Shown one piece after another: positions 6,885 through 15,439 of a DNA stretch of 21,023 nt (positions within the stretch are counted from its first letter, which is position 1; each line of letters begins with the position of its first letter). The notes below the pieces were generated by a model that was given only the letters and a program-made list of their open reading frames with translations, had not been told where the DNA came from and searched no databases. A program made the translations under genes and the position numbers. Source of the stretch: Acetofilamentum sp. Its GTDB lineage: Bacteria > Bacteroidota > Bacteroidia > Bacteroidales > JAFGUD01. The stretch is taken from the NCBI GenBank assembly GCA_020722645.1, contig DYKL01000017.1, positions 1 through 21,023 on the forward strand, in the 5' to 3' direction.

Positions 6885-8609
6885 ATGGGAAAAATATTTT
6901 TAATAATTGTTTTGTTTTCGACATTAAATTTTGTCTATTCGCAAGAATCGGACACAGCTTTTTTCACTTATAGCGACGGGACAATAAAGAGAAAAGGACT
7001 GATGGTTAACGGACAAAAAGAAGGTTTGTGGAAGTTTTATTCGCCAACCGGAGAATTATTACAAACTGCCGAATTTAAAAAAGACCGTTTTTACGGAAAA
7101 GTAATTTATTTTTATCAAAACGGTAATAAAAAAACTGAGGGAACAATTATTTACGAAGATAGAGTAGGAGAGTATAAAGAATGGTTTCAGAACGGTAAAA
7201 TGTCTGTTTTTGGTTATTTTAAAGAAAATCAGAAGGATTCTTTATGGACATACTGGTTTTTTAACGGACAAAAGCAACATACCGAATATTTTTATTCCGA
7301 AGATTCATCACAAATAGTTGATGCTTGGACACAGCAGGGAGACACTTTAGTTAAGAACGGTTTTGGATATTATGAAGATTATTACGAAAGTGGCAAATTG
7401 TTGCAAAAAGGGAAAATAACTAACGGAAAGAAAGATTCGTTATGGTTGGAATATTACGAAGACGGAAGTTTAAAAATTTCGGGGTTTTACAAAGAAAACA
7501 AGAAAACAGGTAAATGGCTTGAATACTATCCTACCGGAGAAATTAAAAGCGTTTTGAATTATGAAAACGGAGAGTACAAAAGATTTTCTGAAACCGGTCA
7601 GATATTAGCCGAAGGATTTATGAAAAACGGAAACAGAGACAGCATCTGGACTTTTTATTATGAAGATGGTTCAGTTTACTGGCAAGGAGGTTTTAAAAAT
7701 GGTCATAAAGAAGGTACTCACACAAGATATTTTTCAAATAAACAAGTTGAATCGGTTGTTGAATTTGAAAATGATTTGAAAAACGGAAATGCAGTCTGGT
7801 ATTTTGAAAATGGAAACAAAGACCAGGAAGGCTTTTTCAAAAAAGATATTCAAGACGGCTTGTGGACATATTATCAGGCAAACGGAAGTAAAGGAAATGA
7901 AGGTTATTACAAAGACGGTTTAATGACAGGAAAATGGACGTGGTGGTATGAAACAGGCGAAGTCTGGAAAACAGGAGATTATGATGAAGGTAAACGTAAC
8001 GGTAAATGGACTGTATATTATGAAAACGGAAAAGTTTATTATACCGGAGAATTTAATAATGACACAGAAGATGGAATTTGGAAAAGATATTACGAAAACG
8101 GTAAATTGGAAACAGAAGGCTCTTTCAAAAACGGTAAAATGGAAGGTCAGTGGACAACTTATACTGAAAATGGAATAAAAATTCAGGTTTTAAGTTATCA
8201 AAATGATGTTTACAACGGAATTTGTCAATATTTTAACGAATCGGGACAAAACAAACTGACTGTAACATATAATATGGGGAAACGAGATGGATACTATTCT
8301 TCTTTTGATGAATTCGGCAATAAAATGATAGTCGGTACTTATGTAAATGGAGAAAAAGATGGTAGATGGACATATTACAATCAGGTTCAAATGATGACCA
8401 GAGAGGAGTTTTATGATATGGGTATTCCTACAGGTACATGGAAATCTTGGTATATTGACGGAAAACCCGAAAGCATAAAAACATATAATAATGGTGCATT
8501 ATATGGTATGTTCATTAGATATGATCAAAAAGGAAACGTAATCTACAAAGCCAAATATAAAAATGATAAAATAATTCAGAAATATGAGACAGATGTACCA
8601 AATTATTAG
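6885..8609 (+). CDS. Secreted MORN_2/YwqK-type repeat protein
   Basis: A 574-residue protein built almost wholly of about 23-residue repeats with the pattern G-x-W-x-x-Y-Y-x-x-G-x-x-x-x-x-G-x-F/Y-x-x-x-x-x-x-G, for example GKWTVYYENGKVYYTGEFNN and GIWKRYYENGKLETEGSFKN. This is the MORN_2 repeat found in proteins often labelled YwqK family. The first residues MGKIFLIIVLFSTLNFVYSQ form a signal peptide, so the protein is exported. I chose ATG 6885 because it starts that signal; the frame is open from 6813, but the extra 24 residues are basic and would bury it. No lipobox and no enzymatic domain. The family's role is unsettled; the antitoxin label in databases should not be taken as function here, since no toxin gene is adjacent. 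Repeats diverge gradually and the frame is intact. The gene ends in four bases overlapping the stop of the convergent transporter gene. Confidence 0.85.
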   Translation: MGKIFLIIVLFSTLNFVYSQESDTAFFTYSDGTIKRKGLMVNGQKEGLWKFYSPTGELLQTAEFKKDRFYGKVIYFYQNGNKKTEGTIIYEDRVGEYKEWFQNGKMSVFGYFKENQKDSLWTYWFFNGQKQHTEYFYSEDSSQIVDAWTQQGDTLVKNGFGYYEDYYESGKLLQKGKITNGKKDSLWLEYYEDGSLKISGFYKENKKTGKWLEYYPTGEIKSVLNYENGEYKRFSETGQILAEGFMKNGNRDSIWTFYYEDGSVYWQGGFKNGHKEGTHTRYFSNKQVESVVEFENDLKNGNAVWYFENGNKDQEGFFKKDIQDGLWTYYQANGSKGNEGYYKDGLMTGKWTWWYETGEVWKTGDYDEGKRNGKWTVYYENGKVYYTGEFNNDTEDGIWKRYYENGKLETEGSFKNGKMEGQWTTYTENGIKIQVLSYQNDVYNGICQYFNESGQNKLTVTYNMGKRDGYYSSFDEFGNKMIVGTYVNGEKDGRWTYYNQVQMMTREEFYDMGIPTGTWKSWYIDGKPESIKTYNNGALYGMFIRYDQKGNVIYKAKYKNDKIIQKYETDVPNY

Positions 8610-9577
8610 GCTGAATTTTGAATCATTTTCCAGATAGCAATCCAAAGCGGCATCATAGGAATCGCAACAAAATAAGCAACTAACATCAGGCTGCCTGTTT
8701 TCTGGGCATCACCACCGTATTTTTTTACCATTAATATTAAATTTGCAGCAGGAGCAGCTGATGCTTCTATGATTAAAAAATCGGTTAAAATTGAGTTGTT
8801 CTGACCAATTTTAAATTTTAGAATAAAAAACATAACCAAAAAAGGAATTATAAAAAATTTTACAAACAAAATTTTGAAAATATCGCTGAAAGGAGGAAAT
8901 TTTTTTATTGAAACTGTCCCAAGCGTTGCTCCGAGTATGAAAGTAGCCATTGGTACTGTTGCTGATCCTAAAAGTTCAATGGGTGCTGTTATTATTTCGG
9001 GAATATAAGTTTTTAAGTTTAAGAAAACTAAACTTAATGCTATAAAATTTGCAATTAAAGGCGGAGTTATTAGGTCTTTCCATTTAATTTTTTTACTCTC
9101 TTCGGTTTTTGTAATCAAAACTTTTGCAACACTCCACAAAGAAGGATTAAAACCTAGAATATACAGAAACGTTATTAAAGCAAAATAATCGAAATTTTCA
9201 GGATATAATAATTGTCCAATCGGTAAAATCAGATAACCGGAATTTTGGTATGCGGCAATAGGTAGTTTGCTGAGATTTTCTTTTAGATTTTTCAAATAAA
9301 AAAGTGCCGCAATACCAAGAAATATAACCGGAGTAAATAAACCGACTAATGGCAAAATCCACCAACCCGTAGTCGTTGCAGGCTCGAATGTGCTAATAAT
9401 ATTCGAGAAAATTAAAGAGGGTAATAAAACTTTTACTGTTAATTCAGACAACCCTTTTAAATATTCTTCTTTTATAATTTTTTTGCGAACAAGTAAACCT
9501 GCGATAAATGCAATTACAAAAATTTTGGCAATTGCAGAAAACATACTGCCGAAGGCATCAAAAAAAATACTATTCAT
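8606..9577 (-). CDS. AEC (auxin efflux carrier) family transporter
   Basis: A 323-residue integral membrane protein with about ten hydrophobic helices arranged as two five-helix halves. The opening FGSMFSAIAKIFVIAFIAGLLVRK...LSELTVKVLLPSLIFSNI and the closing ASAAPAANLILMVKKYGGD...SLMLVAYFVAIPMMPLWIAI are typical of bacterial Mem_trans proteins that move small carboxylates such as malate. The substrate cannot be told. The frame is open back to 9619, but ATG 9577 gives the normal N-terminus and overlaps the upstream ligase gene by eight bases (ATGAATAG), which suggests coupling to the tyrS-wzz-ligase unit. Its stop codon overlaps that of the plus-strand MORN gene, leaving no room for a terminator between them. 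Confidence 0.85.
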   Translation of the reverse strand: MNSIFFDAFGSMFSAIAKIFVIAFIAGLLVRKKIIKEEYLKGLSELTVKVLLPSLIFSNIISTFEPATTTGWWILPLVGLFTPVIFLGIAALFYLKNLKENLSKLPIAAYQNSGYLILPIGQLLYPENFDYFALITFLYILGFNPSLWSVAKVLITKTEESKKIKWKDLITPPLIANFIALSLVFLNLKTYIPEIITAPIELLGSATVPMATFILGATLGTVSIKKFPPFSDIFKILFVKFFIIPFLVMFFILKFKIGQNNSILTDFLIIEASAAPAANLILMVKKYGGDAQKTGSLMLVAYFVAIPMMPLWIAIWKMIQNSA

Positions 9578-11027
9578 CTGTTTTTGTAGGATTGGTATGA
9601 TACAAATCAAGAGCAACAAGAATTGCGGCTAACCCCCAGAAAGGAACAGCAAGTTTATCGGAATCAAGAAAATTGTTCATTAAACCGTGCAGGAAATAAG
9701 TAATAAATCCCAATGTTATAGAAAGAGCAAACATTCTGATTTCTTTATCCTTAGTTTTCTTGTAAACTTTCAATCCGGTTCTGATGATAAAAAACACAAG
9801 AAATATGAACAAAATCATTCCGGGAAGTCCTTGTTCAGCTAATCTTCCAAGATATTCACTATGAGCATTGCCCACATCACCAAAATTTGTGCTGATAATA
9901 GTACGCATTCTTTCAAGTTGAAAAGGAGCATATTGAAACTGGTACGTACCCGGTCCCCAGCCTAAAACTGGTTTTTCCTTAAACATTTCTATAGCGCAAT
10001 GCCACCTGTTCAGTCTTTCGACATTTGAGGCATCAGTTGAAATGTTTGTAATTGACGATATATGACTTGAAAGTTTAGATGAAGAATCTTGCTTATTATT
10101 TTCTAATTTATCAATAATCTGAAACCAAAAAGCTGCAAAAAAAGCTGCAAAAAAAACAGTAATAAAAACAATATATTTGAATTTAAAACGAAGTTTTACG
10201 ATAACCCAAACGCCAAAAGCAGCTATTAGTCCAAGCCAAGATGCCCTTGAATAAGATAAAATAGTAGCAATCGTAAAAGCAATAGCAAAAATAAAAGCAA
10301 TAATTTTTGTTCTATGACCTTTTTTTAGATTAAAAGCAAACCCCCAAAAGATAGGTGTAAAGAAAGCAACTACTGAACCATATTCTGTATGATCATTATA
10401 AAAAGGTTTTACTACAAAATGTGCTGCATTTTGTTCTGTAAAAGAAACGTGACTAAGATTGTAAGTACTATATAATACAATAATAAAAAGTCCAATTGAA
10501 TAAGCCCAAATAAATGGTTTTATATTATCATAGTCCTTAAAAATGATTAACCCTAAGAAAAATAAAGGAATAATAAACCAAACTTTTGCTAAAAAAAATT
10601 TTAAAGAAATAATAGGTAATGAACTAAATGCAGCAGTAATAAAAGTCCATAAAAGAATTATTATAATTATTTTAGATATAGTATGGGTTAAAATTGATTT
10701 TTCTATTTTTCTTTTAATAAGAAATTTAGTAGTAATTATTATTAATAATATAACTAATAAAGGTTCTGTAAAAATTGAAAAATCAAAAGAAAGATCAGTT
10801 AAAAAGTACTTTAAGGAAATTGAAAAAGGTGTTAAAAAAACAACAAAATAAAAAATTAACTCAAAATGTTTTATTAGTATTAGCGTAATTATTATTAATA
10901 AAGGTAAAATTAAGAAAATTACAGAACTGTATGATAATACAATATAAGCATTTAAAAAAATGAAAATTAAACTAAAAATGAATAAATGCAAATCTTTATA
11001 TGCAGATATTTTTTTATACAGTTTCAA
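9570..11027 (-). CDS. O-antigen ligase / polymerase family protein (Wzy_C)
   Basis: A 485-residue polytopic membrane protein with about 11-12 hydrophobic segments and a large extracytoplasmic loop (about residues 290-405). That loop carries the Wzy_C signature: WHCAIEMFKEKPVLGWGPGTY followed by NAHSEYLGRLAEQGLPG. Members join a lipid-linked polysaccharide to lipid A or another acceptor, or polymerise repeat units, on the periplasmic face; which applies here is not decidable. The start is TTG 11027, overlapping the Wzz-like gene by 14 bases; no ATG occurs in the first hundred codons, and a second TTG lies at codon 13. The first third of the gene is far poorer in G+C (about 15-18% in 60-base samples between 10681 and 10920) than mutB (38% in one sample), partly because it encodes Ile/Phe-rich helices. 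No glycosyltransferase genes lie nearby. Confidence 0.85.
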   Translation of the reverse strand: MKLYKKISAYKDLHLFIFSLIFIFLNAYIVLSYSSVIFLILPLLIIITLILIKHFELIFYFVVFLTPFSISLKYFLTDLSFDFSIFTEPLLVILLIIITTKFLIKRKIEKSILTHTISKIIIIILLWTFITAAFSSLPIISLKFFLAKVWFIIPLFFLGLIIFKDYDNIKPFIWAYSIGLFIIVLYSTYNLSHVSFTEQNAAHFVVKPFYNDHTEYGSVVAFFTPIFWGFAFNLKKGHRTKIIAFIFAIAFTIATILSYSRASWLGLIAAFGVWVIVKLRFKFKYIVFITVFFAAFFAAFWFQIIDKLENNKQDSSSKLSSHISSITNISTDASNVERLNRWHCAIEMFKEKPVLGWGPGTYQFQYAPFQLERMRTIISTNFGDVGNAHSEYLGRLAEQGLPGMILFIFLVFFIIRTGLKVYKKTKDKEIRMFALSITLGFITYFLHGLMNNFLDSDKLAVPFWGLAAILVALDLYHTNPTKTDE

Positions 11028-12042
11028 TTTTTTTTATTTTTTGTTTAAGTTCAATAAAAAAATCAATAAATAATGCGTAAGCAATAGCAAATGCAAAAGC
11101 GCCAATAGTTGAAAATAAGACTATAAAAGAACGTTTAGGCTTAGATTTTTTATCTGGTGGTTGTGCATAGCTTATTATGAATTTATGAGTCATAGGGTTT
11201 TTTATGTTTTGTTCTAAAGCCAAAATTGTAACTTCTAAACTAATAACTTGCGATATTAGTGAATTTATCATACCTGTTAAAGAGTAATACTCTTTCCCAT
11301 ATTCTTTTAAAAGTGAAAATTTTTCGTTAAAAAATTTTTGTCCATTAGGAGTTAAAGTATTATTTCCTATAGCTTTTCCATAAGCTTCGGAATACCTATC
11401 AACTTCAGTAAAATAGTCTAAAACCCCATATTGTCTGAACATATCAAGAGAATCTTCTAATTTTTTAAGATGATTATACTGATATTTATACATTACATTT
11501 GTGATATTTAATGCTTCAACAGCTCTTTGTTTTTGCATTTCAAAAATTAATGTGTCCAAATAAAAAGCAATATCATTAGCTATATTAGCAGAATATAAAG
11601 GATCGGTATCTGTTACCGTTATTATAACACCTTGATATTGTGTTTTATTAAAATTAACATTTGAATTGTATTGTTTTTTTACTTTTGTTACAAAATTAGG
11701 GTCAGTTGGAGAAATTTCATAGTGATTTATAAGATTGTATTTTTCAATTATTTTTTGTGTTATATAATCAGATTGTAATATTTGAATTATTTTTTCTAAA
11801 TCATCTTCATTACCAATTATAAGTGGGTCTGTTTCTTGGTTTATGTAGTTGACAATTGCTGTTGCCGGTGATATGAATGTTGTAGGGAAAAGCACAGTTG
11901 TTGCTCTATAATAATTTGGCATTAATAAAGAAATTATTATCGAAACAATCGCTCCAATTACAGTAATTATGATAATAGATATTCTTTTTTTCCATAAAAA
12001 GACTAAAATATCAATTGTGTCAAATGTTTTTTTATTTTCCAT
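11014..12042 (-). CDS. Wzz-like polysaccharide chain-length determinant protein
   Basis: A 342-residue inner-membrane protein with the Wzz layout. A short cytoplasmic N-terminus (FDTIDILVFLWKKR) leads to a first membrane helix at about 21-41 and then PNYYRATTVLFPTT. A long periplasmic helical region follows. The Pro-rich lead (SYAQPPDKKSKPKRSF) precedes a second membrane helix near 310-330 and a short basic tail. No Walker motifs or Tyr-rich tail, so it is not a fused kinase. Such proteins set the length of surface polysaccharide chains together with a polymerase or ligase, which fits the overlapping Wzy_C gene just downstream. It begins five bases after the tyrS stop codon, so it is probably read from the tyrS transcript, an unusual host for surface-polysaccharide genes. 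Confidence 0.85.
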   Translation of the reverse strand: MENKKTFDTIDILVFLWKKRISIIIITVIGAIVSIIISLLMPNYYRATTVLFPTTFISPATAIVNYINQETDPLIIGNEDDLEKIIQILQSDYITQKIIEKYNLINHYEISPTDPNFVTKVKKQYNSNVNFNKTQYQGVIITVTDTDPLYSANIANDIAFYLDTLIFEMQKQRAVEALNITNVMYKYQYNHLKKLEDSLDMFRQYGVLDYFTEVDRYSEAYGKAIGNNTLTPNGQKFFNEKFSLLKEYGKEYYSLTGMINSLISQVISLEVTILALEQNIKNPMTHKFIISYAQPPDKKSKPKRSFIVLFSTIGAFAFAIAYALFIDFFIELKQKIKKIETV

Positions 12043-12047
12043 CTTGT

Positions 12048-13334
12048 TTATTTTACAGATATGTACGAATAATTTTTTTTACCTTTTTTTATAAGAATAA
12101 ATTTATTGTTGATTAAATCAGTATTTGTTATGATAGCTTCTGGATTATTATTTTTTTCCTGATTTACGCTTAATCCGTTTTCTTTCATTAATCTTCTGCA
12201 TTCGCCTTTTGAACTGAATATTTTTGTATGTTCAGACAATAAATCAACTATGTTTACGCCTTTTTCTAATGTTTTTTTGTCAATTGAAAAATTAGGGACA
12301 GCTTCAAAAATTTGCATAAAAGTTTTTTCGTTCAATTTAGACAATGTTTCTTTTGTCCCGTTTCCAAATAGAATATTACTTGCATCTATGGCGTTTTTTA
12401 ATTCGTTTTCTCCGTGAACTGCTATAGTCAATTCTTCAGCCAAAGTTTTTTGCAAAATACGTTTGTGAGGTTCTTTTTTATGTTCATCAATTAAATTTTG
12501 AAGTTCATCAAGCGGGCGAATGGAGAATATTTTTATAAAACGTTCTGCGTCTTCGTCAGCTGTATTCAACAAGAATTGATAAAATTCATAAGGAGATGTT
12601 TTTTCAGCATCAAGCCAAATATTTCCTTTTTCGGATTTGCCGAATTTTTTGCCGTCGGATTTTGTAATTAAAGGAACAGTGATACCATAAGCTTCACCGC
12701 CTAATTTCCTTCTAATCAGTTCAATTCCTGTTGTTATGTTTCCCCATTGGTCGGAACCGCCAAGTTGAAATTTGCATTTATGCTTGTCGAATAAATGGCA
12801 AAAATCGTATCCTTGTAATAATTGATACGTAAATTCAGTAAAAGATATTCCTGCTTGGGAATTTAATCTTTGTTTTACCGAATCTTTTGACATCATATAA
12901 CTTATAGTCAAATGTTTTCCGTAATCGCGAATAAAATGCAAAAAAGAATAATCTTTTGTCCAGTCATAATTGTTGACAAGAAGAGCTTTATCATCAGAAA
13001 AATCAATAAAACGACTTATTTGTTTTTTCAAAGCTTCCTGATTATGTCTTAAAGTATTTTCATCAAGTAAATTACGTTCTTCGCTTTTACCTGATGGGTC
13101 TCCAATCATTCCGGTTGCACCTCCCACTACAATAATAGGCTTATGCCCTGCTCTTTGAAAGTGTTTCATTATCATCACACCAACAAGATGTCCAATATGT
13201 AAACTATCAGCAGTTGGGTCAATACCAAGATAACCGGTTGAGTTTTCTTTTGTTAATATTTCTTCGGCGTTGGGAGTAATGTCGTGCAAAAGACCACGCC
13301 AGCGTAATTCTTCTATGTAATTGAAATTTGGCAT
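12048..13334 (-). CDS. tyrS: Tyrosyl-tRNA synthetase
   Basis: Charges tRNA-Tyr with tyrosine in the cytoplasm. The 428-residue length is normal for the TyrRS type with a C-terminal S4 domain. Class I motifs are complete: HIGH at 46-49 (LHIGHL) and KFGKS at 230-234 in place of KMSKS. The tyrosine pocket block is GYLGIDPTADSLH and the LGGSDQWGN block is at 191-199. The C-terminal part (about 360-428, GVNIVDLLSEH...GECRRLMKENGLSVN) is the S4 RNA-binding domain. The start ATG 13334 gives the usual NFNYIEELRWRGLLHD opening. The leader contains the TTATAAAGTT motif and, further up, a 14-copy octamer repeat. pheS lies upstream on the same strand, and the wzz-like gene follows five bases downstream. 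Confidence 0.97.
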   Translation of the reverse strand: MPNFNYIEELRWRGLLHDITPNAEEILTKENSTGYLGIDPTADSLHIGHLVGVMIMKHFQRAGHKPIIVVGGATGMIGDPSGKSEERNLLDENTLRHNQEALKKQISRFIDFSDDKALLVNNYDWTKDYSFLHFIRDYGKHLTISYMMSKDSVKQRLNSQAGISFTEFTYQLLQGYDFCHLFDKHKCKFQLGGSDQWGNITTGIELIRRKLGGEAYGITVPLITKSDGKKFGKSEKGNIWLDAEKTSPYEFYQFLLNTADEDAERFIKIFSIRPLDELQNLIDEHKKEPHKRILQKTLAEELTIAVHGENELKNAIDASNILFGNGTKETLSKLNEKTFMQIFEAVPNFSIDKKTLEKGVNIVDLLSEHTKIFSSKGECRRLMKENGLSVNQEKNNNPEAIITNTDLINNKFILIKKGKKNYSYISVK

Positions 13335-13341
13335 ATAATAG

Positions 13342-13351
13342 TTATAAAGTT
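13342..13351. repeat. TTATAAAGTT motif in the tyrS leader
   Basis: The ten-base motif begins eight bases upstream of the tyrS start codon. It also precedes mutB (4768-4786) and pheS (14525-14534), each time shortly before the ATG on the minus strand, where it reads AACTTTATAA. Confidence 0.5.
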
Positions 13352-13356
13352 TTTAT

Positions 13357-13468
13357 GTTTCATTGTTTCATTATTTCATTGTTTCATTGTTTCATTGTTT
13401 CATTGTTTCATTATTTCATTGTTTCATTGTTTCATTGTTTCATTGTTTCATTGTTTCATTGTTTCATT
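13357..13468. repeat. 14-copy octamer tandem repeat (GTTTCATT)n between pheS and tyrS
   Basis: Fourteen consecutive eight-base units fill 112 bases: twelve are GTTTCATT and two (units 3 and 8, at 13373-13380 and 13413-13420) are ATTTCATT. The two variants are exactly five units apart, suggesting that a block of about 40 bases was duplicated. A partial unit GTTTC follows. On the transcribed minus strand it reads (AATGAAAC)n. Perfect short units of this kind gain and lose copies readily, so length probably differs between strains. The remainder of the 162-base spacer shows nothing else. Confidence 0.95.
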
Positions 13469-13496
13469 GTTTCGATATATAACATGCAATATTCGA

Positions 13497-14516
13497 TTAG
13501 AGGTTTTGAAATTGAGATAAAAATCGCAAATCGTTTTCAAAGAAATATCTGATGTCTTTAATCCCGTATTTAAGCATAGTAATTCTTTCTATACCCATTC
13601 CGAAAGCATAGCCGGAATATTTTTTACTGTCAATACCTACGTTTTCCAATACATTTGTATCAACCATACCGCAACCGAGAATTTCAAGCCAGCCAGTATA
13701 TTTGCAAACATTGCAACCTTTGCCATCGCATATAGAACAAGTTACATCTGCTTCTGCCGACGGTTCTGTGAAAGGGAAGTATGACGGTCTGATTCTTATT
13801 TTTGATTTTGGTCCGAAAAATTCTTTTGCAAAAAACAGCAATGTTTCTTTTAAATCAATAAAAGACACATTTTCATTAACATAAAGACCTTCAATTTGAT
13901 GAAACATAAAATGAGAACGAGCCGAAATATCTTCATTTCTGTATGTACGTCCCGGAATAACCACTTTAAACGGTGGTTTATGTTTTTCCATAAATCTGAT
14001 TTGACCATTTGAAGTGTGTGTACGAAGCACAACATCAGGATTTTTTTCCACAAAAAAAGTATCCTGCATATCTCTGGCGGGATGTTCCGGCGGGAAATTC
14101 AAAGCTGTAAAATTATGCCAGTCATCGTCAATTTCTGGAGTTTCGATAGTAACAAAGCCGATTTTTTCGAAAATGTCCAAAATTTGACGTCGGACAACGG
14201 TAACTGGGTGTAAACTGCCCAAAATTATATTTTCTCCGGGTAAACTTAAATCAATGTCAATATTTGAGTCGGCTTGTTGTTCAATTGATTCTTTTATTGA
14301 AGCATATTTTTGTTCAACATTGTTTTTTAGATTGTTCAAAACCTGTCCGAATTCTTTTTTTGATTCGGGAGGAATATTTCTAAACTCGTTGAAAAAATTA
14401 GTAACAATACCGTTTTTTTTCGATAAAAACTTGTTCTTAAATGCTTCTAATTCATCAGATTTATTAGTTGAAAAAGAATTTACTTCTTCGATATATACTT
14501 TTATTTTGTCAATCAT
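13497..14516 (-). CDS. pheS: Phenylalanyl-tRNA synthetase, alpha subunit
   Basis: Catalytic subunit of the heterotetrameric PheRS that charges tRNA-Phe. The 339 residues start at ATG 14516; the open frame continues to 14600, but those 28 extra residues do not look like PheS. The N-terminus (to about 85) is the coiled-coil tRNA-binding arm. Class II motifs are RTHTSNGQIRFM (165-176), motif 2 around GRTYRNEDISARSHFMFHQ (189-207) and motif 3 GYAFGMGIER (302-311). Cys 260, 263, 268 and 271 (CSICDGKGCNVC) form a compact four-Cys insert likely to bind zinc, which I recall from Bacteroidetes PheS proteins. pheT is not in this window. Upstream on the same strand is the cyclophilin gene (114-base gap); downstream, after the octamer repeat, tyrS. 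Confidence 0.97.
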   Translation of the reverse strand: MIDKIKVYIEEVNSFSTNKSDELEAFKNKFLSKKNGIVTNFFNEFRNIPPESKKEFGQVLNNLKNNVEQKYASIKESIEQQADSNIDIDLSLPGENIILGSLHPVTVVRRQILDIFEKIGFVTIETPEIDDDWHNFTALNFPPEHPARDMQDTFFVEKNPDVVLRTHTSNGQIRFMEKHKPPFKVVIPGRTYRNEDISARSHFMFHQIEGLYVNENVSFIDLKETLLFFAKEFFGPKSKIRIRPSYFPFTEPSAEADVTCSICDGKGCNVCKYTGWLEILGCGMVDTNVLENVGIDSKKYSGYAFGMGIERITMLKYGIKDIRYFFENDLRFLSQFQNL

Positions 14517-14522
14517 ATATTT

Positions 14523-14538
14523 GTTTATAAAGTTGAAA
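14523..14538. repeat. 16-base leader repeat GTTTATAAAGTTGAAA before pheS
   Basis: Identical over 16 bases to 4775-4790 before mutB. It begins seven bases upstream of the pheS ATG. The rest of the 114-base spacer up to the cyclophilin stop codon shows no clear promoter or terminator. Confidence 0.55.
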
Positions 14539-14630
14539 ATGTGTAAAGTTATTTGTTGAAAATAAGTATTTTTAATGATTTTCTGAATATTTATATACAA
14601 TAAAGTATAAGTATCAGAACGGATAGAAAA

Positions 14631-15305
14631 CTATTCAATAATTGTGATAGTTATAATTTTAACGTCTTCTGTCGGACGCTCATTATTTGTCATAACTTTT
14701 GATATTTCCACAGCTATTTCAACACCTTCAATAACTTCGCCAAAAACAGTATATTGACCATCTAAAAACGGAGTTCCTCCAATTGTTGTATATACTTTTC
14801 GTTGTTCATCGGTAAATTTTGTGGACATTTTGCTTTCAAATGTGTTTAATTCCGCATCAGTATAAACTTTTCCGGTAACAATGTAAAATTGTGAGCCCGA
14901 AGAACGACGGGTTGGATTCAATTGGTCGCCTATACGTGCAGCACTTAAAGCACCTTTTTTGTGAAAATATTTAGGTGTAATTTCAGCAGGAATAGTATAA
15001 CCCGGACCACCGTTTCCAAGAGCCTTTCCGGCAGGTGCATCTTTTGAAAGCGGGTCGCCTCCCTGAATCATAAAGTCTTTTATTACTCTGTGGAATAATA
15101 ATCCATCATAATAATTCTGATTGATTAGACTGATGAAGTTTTCTTTGTGATAAGGTGTTCCTGCGTATAGAATTGCAGTCATATCACCCATACTTGTTTT
15201 AATAAGAATTTTAGTGTCTTTTTCTGAGTTCATATCCTGAGCATAATTAGTTAAAAACAAAGTTGAAAGAAATAAAGCCGTTAAAAAAAATTTAATTGTT
15301 TTCAT
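14631..15305 (-). CDS. Exported cyclophilin-type peptidyl-prolyl cis-trans isomerase
   Basis: Catalyses cis-trans isomerisation of peptidyl-prolyl bonds, here in the periplasm or envelope. It has a signal peptide (MKTIKFFLTALFLSTLFLTN, cleavage likely after YA at 21-22). The cyclophilin domain follows from about 30: FHRVIKDFMIQGGD at 71-84 with active-site Arg73, Gln-Gly-Gly at 81-83, then NPTRRSSGSQFYIV near 130-143. The stretch after GGD has the long loop (LSKDAPAGKALGNGGPGY) common in exported Bacteroidetes cyclophilins. Total length 224 residues, complete. A good promoter lies upstream at 15366-15396. pheS follows on the same strand. Confidence 0.93.
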   Translation of the reverse strand: MKTIKFFLTALFLSTLFLTNYAQDMNSEKDTKILIKTSMGDMTAILYAGTPYHKENFISLINQNYYDGLLFHRVIKDFMIQGGDPLSKDAPAGKALGNGGPGYTIPAEITPKYFHKKGALSAARIGDQLNPTRRSSGSQFYIVTGKVYTDAELNTFESKMSTKFTDEQRKVYTTIGGTPFLDGQYTVFGEVIEGVEIAVEISKVMTNNERPTEDVKIITITIIE

Positions 15306-15365
15306 TTTGGTAATATTTTGAATTTCAAGTTGTTATAATCTAAAACATTTGTTTTTTAAAAACTA

Positions 15366-15396
15366 CAAAACTAAGATTATCAAACGATTTTACAAA
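15366..15396 (-). promoter_or_regulatory. Bacteroidetes-type promoter for the cyclophilin gene
   Basis: On the minus strand TTTG (15396-15393), exactly 19 bases, then TAGTTTTG (15373-15366) match the TTTG-N19-TAnnTTTG consensus of the primary Bacteroidetes sigma factor. Predicted transcription starts near 15359, giving a leader of roughly 55 bases. Confidence 0.65.
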
Positions 15397-15439
15397 ATTA
15401 ATTTAGAAAATTATGTTTTATTTAGAAGCTAAAAAAGTT

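Noticed and set aside
10543..10851. 102-residue plus-strand open frame inside the ligase gene
   Set aside because: Antisense shadow in an extremely AT-rich region with Lys/Ile/Asn-only composition.
13328..13552. 74-residue plus-strand open frame across the octamer repeat
   Set aside because: Its translation is just the repeat (LFHCFIVS units) and has no independent support.
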